Assembly (NCBI GenBank): GCA_947561395.2 | Contig: OX387194.1 | Span: forward strand, 14,866,048-14,930,047 | DNA from: Buxus sempervirens | Lineage: Eukaryota; Streptophyta; Magnoliopsida; Buxales; Buxaceae | Length of the DNA stretch: 64,000 nucleotides | Direction: 5' to 3' | Part shown: positions 43,691 through 55,026 of the stretch, piece after piece | Layout of the letters: every line of letters begins with the position of its first letter | How positions within the stretch are numbered: the first letter of the stretch is position 1 | Notes under the pieces: model-generated | Told to the model about the DNA's origin: nothing | Database searches by the model: none | The model's input: the letters and a program-made list of their open reading frames with translations, nothing else | Made by a program: the position numbers and the translations under genes

Positions 43691-45008
43691 TGTCTGTAAA
43701 AAAATAAAATAAAAAAATTGCTCCCAATAGGACCGGGCTTGGACTACTCAACTTTTGTTAGAGCCAAGCTTAGCATGATTTCCAAGCCCGAAAACAAGGC
43801 CGAGCAAGGCTTAGGATGGCCTAAAATGCTTATGTGTTCTATTAATCTCGGGCTGAGTCTGATGCAACTCACCAAATTGCCACCCCTAATTTCATACTTC
43901 CTTTCAAGCAAAAAGTTGAAGAACCATGTGTACATGTGTGGTTTGGAAAAGAAGGACCACCTCTGAATGGGAGGACTAAGAAAATGGATTAAATGTGTCA
44001 CCCGCAAAGACCGATGTAAAACCTAACCAAATATCAAGAACAAATGTGAATTCCTCAATTGAAACCCCAAATCATCAAAGACGTGCAGGTCAATTCATGT
44101 TGTCAAGGTCAAATAATGACTCCAAAGGCTTCCAATATATTATTGGTTGTGCCTTCCAATATAAAAAGAAAGCATAAGATTGTTTTGAATTTTACCCCAA
44201 CCCCAAATATTTTCCCCTTTCTTTATATATTGTTGCTTGTGCCTTCATGCAATCTGAAATTGCTCCCTTTATATATTTTTTATTTTAATTTAAAAAATGC
44301 AAAATGAATGGCAGAGATCTAAAGGATACTGGGAAAATGAAAAATTTTAGGAGGGGCAAAACTGTGTATAGAATATTTGATAGTAATTTTTTTTTTTTGG
44401 TAATTGTAAGGACCTCCATGTAGCCCCGCCCTATCTTTATCTCACCCAAAAAATTTGCAATGATTTGCACAATTGTTTAAAAAAATTTGCATTTAAGGTA
44501 CCTTTACAAATTTGTAATAATCTACACATGCTTAAACTAAACTAGACGTTGGTTAGCTTAGCAAGCTTATTACTGTGTTCTTGCTGTGCTCGCACGACAT
44601 AGTCCTAATCACATTTTAGGCTACGTTTGGTATTGCTTCTAAAAAATTTCATCAAAAAGTAAGAAAAGCAATTAAATTGTTTTAGCTTATATGAAGATCT
44701 TTTCATGAAGCAAAACTATTTGGTTCACATTTTTTTTTTTTTGCTTCCGAAAAGCAAAAAGCATGTTTGGAAACATCAAAAAATAAAAATTTTTTCTTTA
44801 CTGATATTATCACTATTATGGTAGGTGTGGGTGATGGTGCTAGATGGGTGATCTTAATGACATGCCTATAGTGGGAATTGAGGTTGGATGGTGATTGTAG
44901 GTGGAGGTTGCATAGTGGTGATGGTGGGTGGGGGTGTCATGGTAGGTGGATTAATTGGTGGTGTTAATGGCAATGCCCAAGGTGGGAAGTGAGGGTGGAT
45001 CGTGGTAG
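43691..45008. other. Unassigned AT-rich stretch with G-rich repeats at its right end
   Basis: 43691-44815 shows no ORF or element I recognise. 44816-45003 is strongly strand-biased GGTGG/GATGG sequence containing two diverged copies of a roughly 118-bp unit (TTAATGACATGCC... and TTAATGGCAATGCC...). Confidence 0.5.
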
Positions 45009-47171
45009 TGTGAGACATGGAAAAATCACCTACATGACTTCCTAATCATCACACGGGATTCACAAAAATATTGGAGTCGTCATCATTCAAGTTAAGGTGT
45101 GAATGGACACCAAAGTGTGTATAAAAAGTGGAAATAGAGTTAAAAGTAGCTCTACTTCATGGTTTAATTCAGAGATCAGGTAATGGGGTTAAGTTATGAG
45201 TAGGGGAAGGTGTTAGGCATCCCTACTCATCCATACAAGATGGTTGCTATATGCTATTCATGCTTGAAAATTACTTGTATAAAAAGAATCACTTAAAAAG
45301 TAAGTAAAGTAAACAAATAAATGTGTGATTCTTCCATACAAGTAATCCAATAGATTCTGGACTCCCTCCATGGATATATCAGCTCTAGGACTTCATGATC
45401 AAGTAAAAATCAAAGTACAACTTGAAGAAAAGCGAACCAAAACAAATATGGAAAAATCAACTCAAGATTAAGTTATTTAAATATGGAAAAATCAACCAAC
45501 CATAAGCCATTAAAATCAAACTTAAATCTAGTGAAACCAAAGCCATTTCAGAGCTTATATGAAGTAGAAGACTCAGTGAAAATTTCAATTAAATCCAATT
45601 GAAATCAAAGAAAATACGCTTGTTTAAAGTTGCTGTTGTGAAACAGTAAAAGTGGTGAGTGGCCAACTTTAAAAGCCTATTCATTGAGAATGGCTCCCTA
45701 TAAATCCTTGAAAATTGGTGTGAATGAAGTATGAGGTGCCATCTTTCAAATGAAATAGGCCTCACTCAAAACTTCATCCATTTGTAACTTGTGTGCCCTC
45801 TCAAACATGCCTAGAGGATCACAGATTGACTCTGTAATCTGCTACTGAGCAGTACAGGGTCAATCAAACACACAGAACTCAAATTAAAGTGAAAAGTCTT
45901 GAAACTAATGGGATTTGAAAGTAGACTCATAAATAAAGACTCAGAAATTGAAATCACTGAAATCGGAGATGAAATGAGCCTTTGGTGCTCAATCGAAGTG
46001 ACAATTAAGTTCAGCAATATGATCTGACTTATCGACTTCAATCAGATGGTTTGAAAAATCGGCTCCATATAAATTGCTGAAATTTTACAAGAATAAACTA
46101 AACATCTTTACCTTTCACATGCCTCTAGAATTACTCAAAAATTCATCCATATGATGAAGTTATGAATGATCTAAGACAGGGTATAGGTTCTGTCCAGATC
46201 TGTAAAATTGAGTAAAAATATAGCCAAAACAGTGTGTGTGTGTGTGTGTATGATCCAAATGATCTCATTGGAAATTGCTTGAAATGAGTTGAAAAACATC
46301 AAAAAACATTTGGGGCATGGATTTGGCTTAGATCTCTCATTATTTGGAGAGGGATAGTCAAATCTACATACATTTAATGAAATTTACTCAAATAAGAGAT
46401 ATTAGACCATGAGGTCTTCTCTAGAACATTAAAACTGATTAAAATTAACTCAAAAAGTCTTGAGAGATTGCTCTAAAGCCTCTGATATCAGATCTACTAT
46501 ATTGAGCATAAAAGATCTAAGATCTATGCCTATTTTGACAAAAATCAAGTGATGTGTGTATGGAATTGTAGGAAATGAGATTTTTAAGAGAGAATTGAGA
46601 TCTAATGCTATAGAGAGTGTGCGCACTTGACTTCGGTGGTCGCACTGGGTAAAAATGGGAATTTGGAGTCGCCACCGCCTGATGGGGTGCAGGCGGACAC
46701 CTGGGTTCCTAGATTTTCTATTAGACTGGTCCACAGCTTAGAGATTCTAAGTAAGTTCTCGGTTGCGGTCTAGGGAAGTCCATAGACACCCCAGTCCACC
46801 CCGTCAAATGACGGGTCCCATAGGTTTCCCTAGTTAGAGTCAACTTTGGTCTCTCACTCACCCGATTCCTATTCCAGCATGCACACTTGTTTAAGTCTGG
46901 CGGGACCGCCAAAGTGGTGTGGGTCCCTTTACTTGGTTTTATCTTCTTTAGTTAGAATGATCTGAGTCTGGTAGGGTGGGCCCCGTTGGAAGGCCCACGG
47001 TATCCCTTAGTGGGCCAAGTGTGGCGCATATGTTCCTTGATGGGCCAATTGTGGCCCTTTGGACTTTGGTTCAATTTGAATTGATTTTATTTTGAAGTTC
47101 AAGTTGGGTTATTAAGTTATTTCCATGCAAGATGGGTCGGATTGCTTTGCGGGCCCGTGAGTGGGCCACAC

Positions 47172-50100
47172 TGTAACACCCCGAATCCAAGTTACGTAGG
47201 TAAAACCGTAACTTATCTCCGAAGGTTATTATATAACCCAGGATAGCAAATCAGAGTGAAGGAAAAACATGAATCAATCAATAACTGGATAATCATAGTG
47301 CACTATAACCCAAGCTTAACAATAAAATACCATAACCAATACTAACTCACATGAACTAAGCATATACCCGCGGGTGCCGTCCTTACCAGAAACTGAAAAC
47401 AAAACAAAACAGAACGTAATGAGATACGGATATCCCAGTAAGCAGCACATGCATGCTAAAATACAGTTTATCAGTTCTAAAATATGCAACAGTTGTAAAT
47501 CATGCAACAGTAGCCATAACACGTCTTTTCTGAATAATCCGAATAATCCAACAGTAATTCATCGATCAGTATAAGATACAAGAATAATCAAGTTTTAACA
47601 ATCGCATATGTAACATCAAAACAGCAGTTAATAAGTCTCTGCGGGACTCATGAAATAAGACTGCCTTTAACTAGTATAAGACCATGCTCACTATGCCACC
47701 TTCCGGCTTATGAGCGAAGCCGAGCTACACGGTCATCGACTTATTGCGGAAGAACCCATCCAGATACAGTAATGGGTTGGCATGTACTATCCTATCATAG
47801 CCGCAACCAACCAAATACAGAGAAGGCCTCATCGAGATACACGATGGAAACGCGTGCGTGAACAAAGTGTTAGGACTAGCAAAGAACAATCCTTCCCACT
47901 ATCTAGCTCCTAACATGGATCCATATCGAGCTATGCCCACTAGACTCTAAAACCAAAACCAACAAAGAAATCCAGAAAGCACAACCCATCTCAATCTCAA
48001 TCATATCATCCCGAGCTACACGGGGCATCCCCGAGATACACGGAGGTAACAACATCCCGAGATACACGGGGCATCACAATCCGTCTCTCTAGTACATGGA
48101 GGAAAAACCAATTCCAAACCAGAAAAACCAAACATCCATATTGAATTTAAAATCCTCTTTCCGTATAATCCGCATAAAACCAATTCGATGTAAAATTTTC
48201 ATAATCGTGGCAATCCCATTTAATCCAAGATGAATTCCAATGATAATAATCAAGATTCAACTGTACTCAAAAGATCCCAAATTTGTAGACACACTTTAGT
48301 CTAAACAATAAGTTTTATAATTATTTCTTTAGTCTTTCCAATTCCAAAATACATATCCTAACCTTCTTTTTTTATTCCGGTATTTTTCTCAACTTAGATT
48401 AACGGTTAAATTTTATAAAAGGTTTCTCTGTAATTTCGTCATTGTATTTCACTCCATTCCTTCGCATTCCATTTTGATTTGGTTTGTTAAAAAAAACCTT
48501 CTCTTGCCCCCACACAATAGTATTACTATCTGCAACTTTCTAGAAGCTTGGCACACGCTCCGATACCAAAATTATCATTTATTTTTAATACAAGCTCTTT
48601 TCTAGTGTCATCCATAAACCCCTTTAAAAATCAGTTTATGTTAAAGTATTGTTCTAAGTTAAACCGACAATTTTCGGATGGCAAAAACAGAGTTTAAAAT
48701 TCTGATATTAAGTTGAGACTTAAATTATTACTTTTTATGCTCCACCAGTGGCTTGACCTATGGTAATATCCTTACATCACTCAAATTCTTAACGTGACCC
48801 TAATGTCTTTCTTCTAACTTCTAATTTACTTAAATGAATTCCCTATCATGCTACTTTTCAGTTTTCTGCAATTGTCACTTTAAATACTTCTATTTAGTTT
48901 CAGCCCTATATTACACATATTAAATTTCCATGATTCACTCCCCAACCTTTGTGTTTAGAACTGATCTCTTACACTCTACCATTTTCTTAATTTAGATACC
49001 CTCTTGTTATAGACCTAATTCCAGAATTTGATTACTTTCCCATCCTCCTTAATCATTTCCAATTTACTCCTTTAAGTCATTTTCCCCAATTGAGTTTTAC
49101 AATTTAAAATTTGAATGTGCTGGAAAAGTTTCAGCACTTTAAAGGTACACCAACCTTAACTAATACATACTTCTGATTTCATTACCAATACCTTAAATAT
49201 AATTCCATTCTCAGCACCTTCTACTAATACAAAATATTTCAGTTTACCTCTAATTGAGTTCCCTAAGAAAAGATTTCTTAATTTCAATTAATAACAACCT
49301 AAAAAAACTAAAATAGGAGAGCTGCCCATGCTAGTTCTCACAAGATTTCAGCAACTTTGGTCTTAAACTCCCTTCAGCAACCTAAATTTTTGAGTTTCTT
49401 TTCAGCACCTTTTTGTTTATCCAAGGTAGTTACATTTACTGCTAATTAAGTTCCATAATTGACCCCTAAAGTATTTCCAAAAGTAAGACTCAACAGCAAC
49501 TTTAAAGAGGCTAAAATTTGAGTTGGCTGCCAACCTCCAGTAGCCCTTGCTCATGAATCCTAATTCACTTTCTTCTCTTTTTTATTTCATCAAAGGCCTT
49601 TAATAACAGTAGATATGATTCTTAAAACAAGCCTAAAACAGTTCCAAAATATACTTAAACAGAACTTTAATATGAGATAAAAAAAACACTGCTGTGGAGC
49701 TGGTGCTGACCTCTAATGAGGTTGGCGCCAACCCACATTGCTGGGCGCCAGATCACCACACTCAGCACCATACCATTCTGAGTGTTAAAATAACTCACAA
49801 ACCACAGAACTGAACTGGTACCTTGCCTTAGAGTCACTTCTAGTATAATATTAACCCTCTAATCCTATCTTTAAACACTCATTAGAATTTATTAATCAAT
49901 AGATTATGCTAAGCAAAACTAGACGTCAATGCCATTCCAAAACAGAGGATTAAGGTTCAAACCATTCATAGACTTTCATGCTTCCATTTAAATAATCTAA
50001 AACCAGAAAAATGCTACTTACCTGATTGAAGGTAATTCCCAGCTCAACCTCTCTCAATTTGTCAATCACACCTTCAGCAACCAAAACCAATATAGCCGCC

Positions 50101-50939
50101 AACCTTTATTTTCTGAAATTGACCTCAATCCAAACAACTCAACTCAGATCTGAGATCTGATCTCTATTAGCACTAGAATTAAATAAGAACCTTAGATTTG
50201 ATGCTAACTTACCCAAGTGATCTGAATTCACAAGGTTAATTTGCTCCAACAGGAATGAAGTTGCTGCTATAGGGAAAATCGGTTCCAGCTCAAACCAAAC
50301 GATTGAACACTTCTATAGAAATTAATAAATTGATCAGATCTCTACAGATCTGAGATTCTCTGATAACTCTCAATGAAATCTAACCTAACTATAGTAATCT
50401 TACTTGAATTTTGATTTATCTTGCTGAGATTTCTGCTCCTGGATGAATTGAAGTTGCTGCTGCAAATGTATTTAAGCTCCACATCAAACGGAGAAGAGGT
50501 TCAGATCAGATCTCTTCCTGATCTCACTTACTTCCCAGATCTAACCTCTCAATCCCAGCTTTCCTTCTTCTTCTCTCTGAAATCTCACATACGGCTGTAC
50601 CACAAACCAACAAAACTTCCAATCTGTAACTAGACTCTTTTTATAGATGCCGCCAAGGAGCTGATTAAAACTTGATCCCATGGTTGCCACTCCAGCATCT
50701 TCATATACTAACACAATTTGGATACCTTGATTCTACTCATTCCATCCACTGAATCAACATAAAATCGACCAATAATAATTCTTAGCCAAGCCCTCGTCCA
50801 TTTTAATAAAATTAACCAACCCGTTCACCCAACTCAAGTCAACCCTTTCCACTCTCCAAATCTGTAAAATTTTGCCACTTGCATTACTTAATTACTAAAA
50901 TCATAAATTTTAATTTCATTAAAATTTTGGGATTTTACA
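47172..50939 (-). mobile_element. LTR C1 (3.8 kb) nested in LTR A2
   Basis: TGTAACACCCCGAATCC...GATTTTACA; interrupts the alignment of LTR A2 to A1 just after GAGTGGGCC. I do not find a matching 5-bp duplication (CACAC versus TCAAT), so the borders or later changes need checking. TATAAAAAG on the minus strand (50637-50645) supports minus orientation. Related to 60179-62955. 48080-50630 has no gene. Confidence 0.7.
47720..48070 (-). repeat. Hairpin set in LTR C1 with constant AGATACA/AGCTACA loop
   Basis: CCG-AGCTACA-CGG (47720-47732), CATCG-AGATACA-CGATG (47830-47846), CCCG-AGCTACA-CGGG (48010-48024), CCG-AGATACA-CGG (48031-48043) and CCCG-AGATACA-CGGG (48056-48070). A further stem, AACCCAT/ATGGGTT (47753-47778), encloses CCAGATACAGTA. 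Confidence 0.75.
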
Positions 50940-51575
50940 TCAATGGTAGCCAAGTGATTCATTGAGTTTATCTTGCTTAGGTTTCCAAAATGGGTCAGGC
51001 CTTGGGCTTGGGGCCCTTTACCTGGGCTTGGACTTGAAAGCCTAAGACTTCCTCGGTTAGGGTTTTAAAACCCTATCCTGGTCTGGTTCAATGGGCTTGG
51101 TGGGCCCGACAGGCCCTGCCCGTGGTCTCGGCCAAACCACAACCTAATTTTAGCATGCATGCCCCACCTAGGGCTTGGGTGGGCCTCAAGTGGTCCGGAC
51201 TACTCAAATCTTTTAATTATCTTAGTTAATCAAAATTGAATGGTTCGGGCTGAGTGGGCCCCGTTGGAAGGCCCACTGGAAATCAAGTCAGACCGGGTGG
51301 TCTGGGTCCCATGTTGGGTTTCCGGGTCCTGTTGGCACACTTGGTTCAGTTTGAGAATGTTACTCACAGTCAGCAAAGATTACAGAATATGCAGAAGTCA
51401 TGAAATACCCAAAATATACGAAAATCACATACATTGGGTCCAAGGGGTAGTTTCAGAATTTTAAAAATATAGGCAATCCGGCCTTAAAAGGGTATGCGCC
51501 GACCTCCGGGCGCTAGGCGCGAGGTCAACGCAAAGTGGGCGGACCGAAAACGGCGAAAAAGCACCCGCGGGCAAG

Positions 51576-51862
51576 GTGGGCGCGAAGTGAGCGCACCCAA
51601 AAGGAAGTGGGCACGAGGTGAGCGCACCCAAAAAAAAAGAAGTAGGCGCGAGGTGAGCGCACCCAAAAATGAAGTGGGTGCGAGCTGAGCGCACCCAAAA
51701 ATGAAGTGGGTGCGAGCTGAGTGCATCCAAAATTAAGTGAGCGCGAGCTAAGCGCATCCAAAATTAAGTGAGCGCAAGCTGAGCGCATCCAAAATTAAGT
51801 GAGCGCGAGCTGAGCGCATCCAAAAAGGGAAGTGGGCGCAAGCTTGGCGGATGCCCAGAAAA
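51576..51862 (-). repeat. ~31-bp dyad tandem array in LTR A2
   Basis: About nine units; the best is TGGGTGCG-AGCTGAG-CGCACCCA (51675-51697), a perfect 8-bp stem with 7-nt loop. The others keep the 7-nt loop (AAGTGAG, AGGTGAG, AGCTAAG) with mismatched arms. Confidence 0.85.
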
Positions 51863-52657
51863 ACGATCCGCTCACCCTTTTTGGGTACGCTGAGCTCGCA
51901 GAGCTCGGCACATACCCCTACGAAACCCGATATTCTGGTTTTTTTTTTTGCCCGAACTACATTTTTAATGGTTTAAGCTCTGTAATCACTCTCTGGGGAT
52001 CCTTAGAACCCCAGAAGACCTCTAAACACAATTGGAAATTAATCTAACCTAAGATATCCTCACCACTCATCACTTAAATCTCTCTGCAAACCTACAAAAC
52101 TGAAAGCAAAACCGTAACAGAACATGAATAAATGAAGAAGGGAACAGGGGGGCTTTATCGGGATACAAGGGATGGAGAAATCATGGGGAACATGCTCCCC
52201 CTTTGAATCAAACAGGTAATATCAGTGAAGAACAAAATGCTATTAAAATATCGCAATGAACTTATTTATTTTGGACAAGATGTCGTCGGGAACATTACCT
52301 GGGTTTCAATCTTTTGCAGGGTGTGCGTGAGGCTTCCAGGGAGCGCACGAGCAGCTGCCGGAGCCTCCTTCTTCTCGCACCAACAGCAAGATCTCCTTCG
52401 GGTTTAACAAGGAAGGAGAGGAAGGGAGAGGCCGAGTGTGTCTGTTTTTTTTCTTTGGGGAAGATGGTGGTCAAGACCACCTGTGCCCGACGAAGAAGAA
52501 GCTTAAAATGACCAACCGAAAGCTTCCAACCTTCAAATGCCCAACCCCAGAAAATGCCCAACCCAAGAAGATTGCTGACCTTAAAAAAATCCGAACCACA
52601 AAAAAATCTCCAACCCCAAAAAAATGTCGAACCCTTTGCAATGAATCCTCGCGCTGA

Positions 52658-52722
52658 TTTTATAGAAGAGAAAAAAAAGGGTATCCGCTCAGCTTGCACT
52701 GAGCGCAAGCTGAGCGGATACC
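52658..52722 (-). promoter_or_regulatory. LTR A2 TATA box with an 18-bp-stem hairpin directly upstream
   Basis: TATAAAA (minus, 52658-52664). Starting 15 bp upstream is a perfect inverted repeat: GGTATCCGCTCAGCTTGC (52680-52697), 7-nt loop ACTGAGC, GCAAGCTGAGCGGATACC (52705-52722). It carries the GTATCCG arm seen in LTR A1. Confidence 0.8.
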
Positions 52723-53029
52723 GCTTGCCACGTTCGCGCGAGCGACCAAATGATTAAAAAACATTTAATGCGGCCGCTCGTTTGTTTAAAAAATCCGAAA
52801 ATTAAGATATAGTCCCTGGGATATTTTGGTTTAATATTATTTTATTCAGATATTTTCAAATATTTTCAAATTGGTCCCTGGGATATTTTGAATGTTTGGA
52901 TATTTACGGATTTGATCCTCGAGATATTTTCCTGCGCAACTTGCCACGTGTGCAGCTTTTTGCCACGTGCACAGTTTGCCGGTTTTGCTGCTCGGGAATT
53001 TTTTCAGCTCATATTTTCTTCATCCGGTC

Positions 53030-53570
53030 TCCGATCTGGGCAAACTCAGTTGCGTTAGAATCATATCGGAGCCCTCTATCCCATGACCTAGGGGTAGGCC
53101 TCTGGATCGGATTTTAGCAGAAAGTCAACTTTTGGCTCCGCTCAAGTTTGACCGCCCGCAGAACCCTCATCCGGACTCCGATTCCTGCAAACTCAGTTGC
53201 GTTGGAACCGTGTCAGGATTCTCTATCCAATGATATAGAGGTAAGCACCTGAATCGGATTTTAGCAGAAAGTCAACTTTTGCCTCCGCTCAAGTTTGACC
53301 GCCCGCAGAACCCTCATCTGGACTTCGATTCCTGCAAACTCAGTTGCGTTGGAATCGTGTCGAGATTCTCTATCCAGTGACATAGAGCAAGGTATCTGGA
53401 TCGGATTTTAGCAGAAAGTCAACTTTTGGCTCCGCCCAAGTTTGACCGCCCGCAGAACCCTCATCCGGACTCCGATTCCTGCAAACTCAGTTGCGTTGGA
53501 ACCGTGTCGGGATTCTCTATCCAATGATATAAAGCAAGGTGGACAAATTTCTCTTGATCAAAAAGTCAAC
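53030..53570 (-). repeat. 147-bp tandem repeats near the start of LTR A2
   Basis: CGGATTTTAGCAGAAAGTC recurs at 53108, 53255 and 53402, exactly 147 bp apart, with partial units on both sides; each contains CAAACTCAGTTGCGTT. LTR A1 has a shorter version, two units about 102 bp apart (22201 and 22303). Confidence 0.85.
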
Positions 53571-54265
53571 TTTTTGTCCCCTCGGGGTTTGACTTTCTGC
53601 CAGGGTTTTCATTTTCAGCAATTCCAGGGGTGCAAAAATAAGGTGTTTACAGAGAGTATAGAGCTATGTAATTTCTCCAGATTTAAAACAAAATCACATA
53701 CAAACCGTAACCACCACAAATCAACATGAATCATGCAATTATCTTATCACAAATGGTTTTAAACCTAAGGATCCATTCCAACACTTGTTTCCCCTAGCTC
53801 TCTCTTCACGTTTTATAACTGGAGAGGGTGATTAAGGTACTTAAAGCATGGTTTGGGGTTACAAAACACACAAAGGGCTTTATCTACAGAAAGGTAGAAG
53901 AAGAGAGTGTACTTGAATTGAAATAAAAGAAGAGAGAAAGAAAGCTTCTAAGCTTACCTTGGTTGCTTGAGTGGAGAGTTGGGCAGAGATTCCCTTCTTC
54001 TTGAAGAGCTCTTCAACTTCAAAATTCTCAGCCATTTGCAAGAGGAGAGGCCCTCTATTTATAGGTAAGAGCAAGAGTAGAAAAGACCCAAGGGTTGACA
54101 CAAAAGTGTGTCTAGAACCTTCCAACTCAAGTCTAAAGCATGAATTGGGTAATTTGCCCAATTTCGGAGGCCAATTTGGGGAATTCAACTATCCCAGATT
54201 GAGGTATAGACGTAAATAATTGAAGGCTCATGAGCTTTTTCAAATTGAAACAAGTTGCCCATGAT

Positions 54266-55026
54266 CGAAAATACAATTCGGTTATACACAAACTATTTAT
54301 AACCATATATTTTGGTTATAAGTAAATTATGTTTAACCGAAATATAATTTCGGTTCAAATTCTGTTATGGCCATGTGCAAATGATGATGTGGCCTAACAA
54401 ACAAAGATTCTCCAGATCTTTTAGAATGAATCGAAATATTATTTCGGTTAAAGACATTTCACTCATGCCCGAAATATGTCGGTTTTTCATATAAAATATT
54501 TGCCCGAAATAAGATTTCGGTTACATATATTTGTCCTTTAGCCGAAATTTAATTTTGGTCAAAATGTGGAAAAATCTTTTGCACTTTCAAATTCCAAACT
54601 TGTGTAATTTGAGGTGTCTACAATTGCCCCTCTTTATCAGAATTGTAACACAATGAATGGCAAAGAATAGACAGACCTTAAATTGCATTCTTGCGGCTCA
54701 TCAACTCAAACATGACTTGCTTGTTGAATAAAATTTTGTGAAGATTTACATAAAAGCCCTAACTTTAAAGGGGTATTTCTTCAATTGTCTTGAATTTCAG
54801 GGAGCTCTCATGGCTATGAGGTGAAATTCACGACCAAAATACAAAATTAATGAGAAAATTTCGATCTTAGCAAATCATGCATTAAATTGATTTACCAAAG
54901 TGAAATCTTAAATGCAAATGAAATTTAACCGAAATATTATTTCGGTTATAAAGTTCTATTAAGTGACCGAGAATAGTTTTCGGACATGAATGTCTTGTTT
55001 TTAACCGAAATTTTATTTCGGATTCC
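54266..55026 (-). repeat. Hairpin arrays G of Tat-2 (AACCGAA-N7-TTCGGTT)
   Basis: In the LTR: CGAA-AATACAA-TTCG (54266-54280), TATAACCA-TATATTT-TGGTTATA (54298-54320), AACCGAA-ATATAAT-TTCGGTT (54335-54355), and further units near 54430, 54503 and 54542. Inside the element, past the purine tract: AACCGAA-ATATTAT-TTCGGTT near 54927, CCGAG-AATAGTT-TTCGG near 54967 and AACCGAA-ATTTTAT-TTCGGAT near 55003. All loops are 7 nt. Confidence 0.85.
54623..54641 (-). other. Polypurine tract of Tat-2
   Basis: CTGATAAAGAGGGGCAAT on the minus strand, directly before the LTR start TGTAGACACC. Confidence 0.75.

Larger units (their letters stand above)
46618..53651 (-). mobile_element. LTR A2 inserted in the Tat-2 LTR
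   Basis: TGTGCGCAC...GGTGTTTACA with GAGAG duplicated at 46613-46617 and 53652-53656. It matches LTR A1 in opposite orientation, for example the GCCACCGCCTGATGGGGTGC block near its end and GGCCCA-rich sequence. Without the nested LTR at 47172 it is about 3.3 kb. TATAAAA (minus) at 52658-52664. Carries 147-bp repeats (53030-53570), an 18-bp-stem hairpin (52680-52722) and a 31-bp dyad repeat array (51576-51862). The open frames over the array are by-products of the repeat. Confidence 0.85.
45009..54622 (-). repeat. 3' LTR of Tat-2, split by nested LTRs
   Basis: TGTGAGACATGG (45009) to GGTGTCTACA (54622) on +, matching the Tat-1 LTR; about 2.6 kb after removal of the 46618-53651 insert and one copy of its target duplication. 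A purine tract abuts its right side (54623-54641), so in minus sense this is a 3' LTR and the element body lies to the right. TATAAATAG at 54055-54063 (minus), mini-exon 54035-53958, (GT)n at 46230-46250. Outer flank GGTAG at 45004-45008. Confidence 0.85.

Noticed and set aside
44625-44790. MITE or hAT-like fragment (GGCTACGTTTGG... and CATGTTTGGAAAC)
   Set aside because: The two GTTTGG motifs are in the same orientation, no terminal inverted repeat or target duplication found.
46230-46250. (GT)n run as a functional element
   Set aside because: Simple microsatellite inside the Tat-2 LTR; nothing beyond length polymorphism is expected.
47316-47574. Open frames near the start of LTR C1
   Set aside because: Inside the LTR, opposite strands open by chance, no family signature.
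51461-51788. Open frames of up to 98 codons with repeated His-Phe-Ile-Leu/Gly-Cys-Ala-style units on the minus strand
   Set aside because: They are translations of the ~31-bp dyad tandem array in LTR A2, open in several frames at once; no protein family.
52295-52708. 137-codon minus-strand frame in LTR A2
   Set aside because: It begins in the 18-bp-stem hairpin/TATA region and runs through leader sequence; no recognisable domain and no counterpart in LTR A1.
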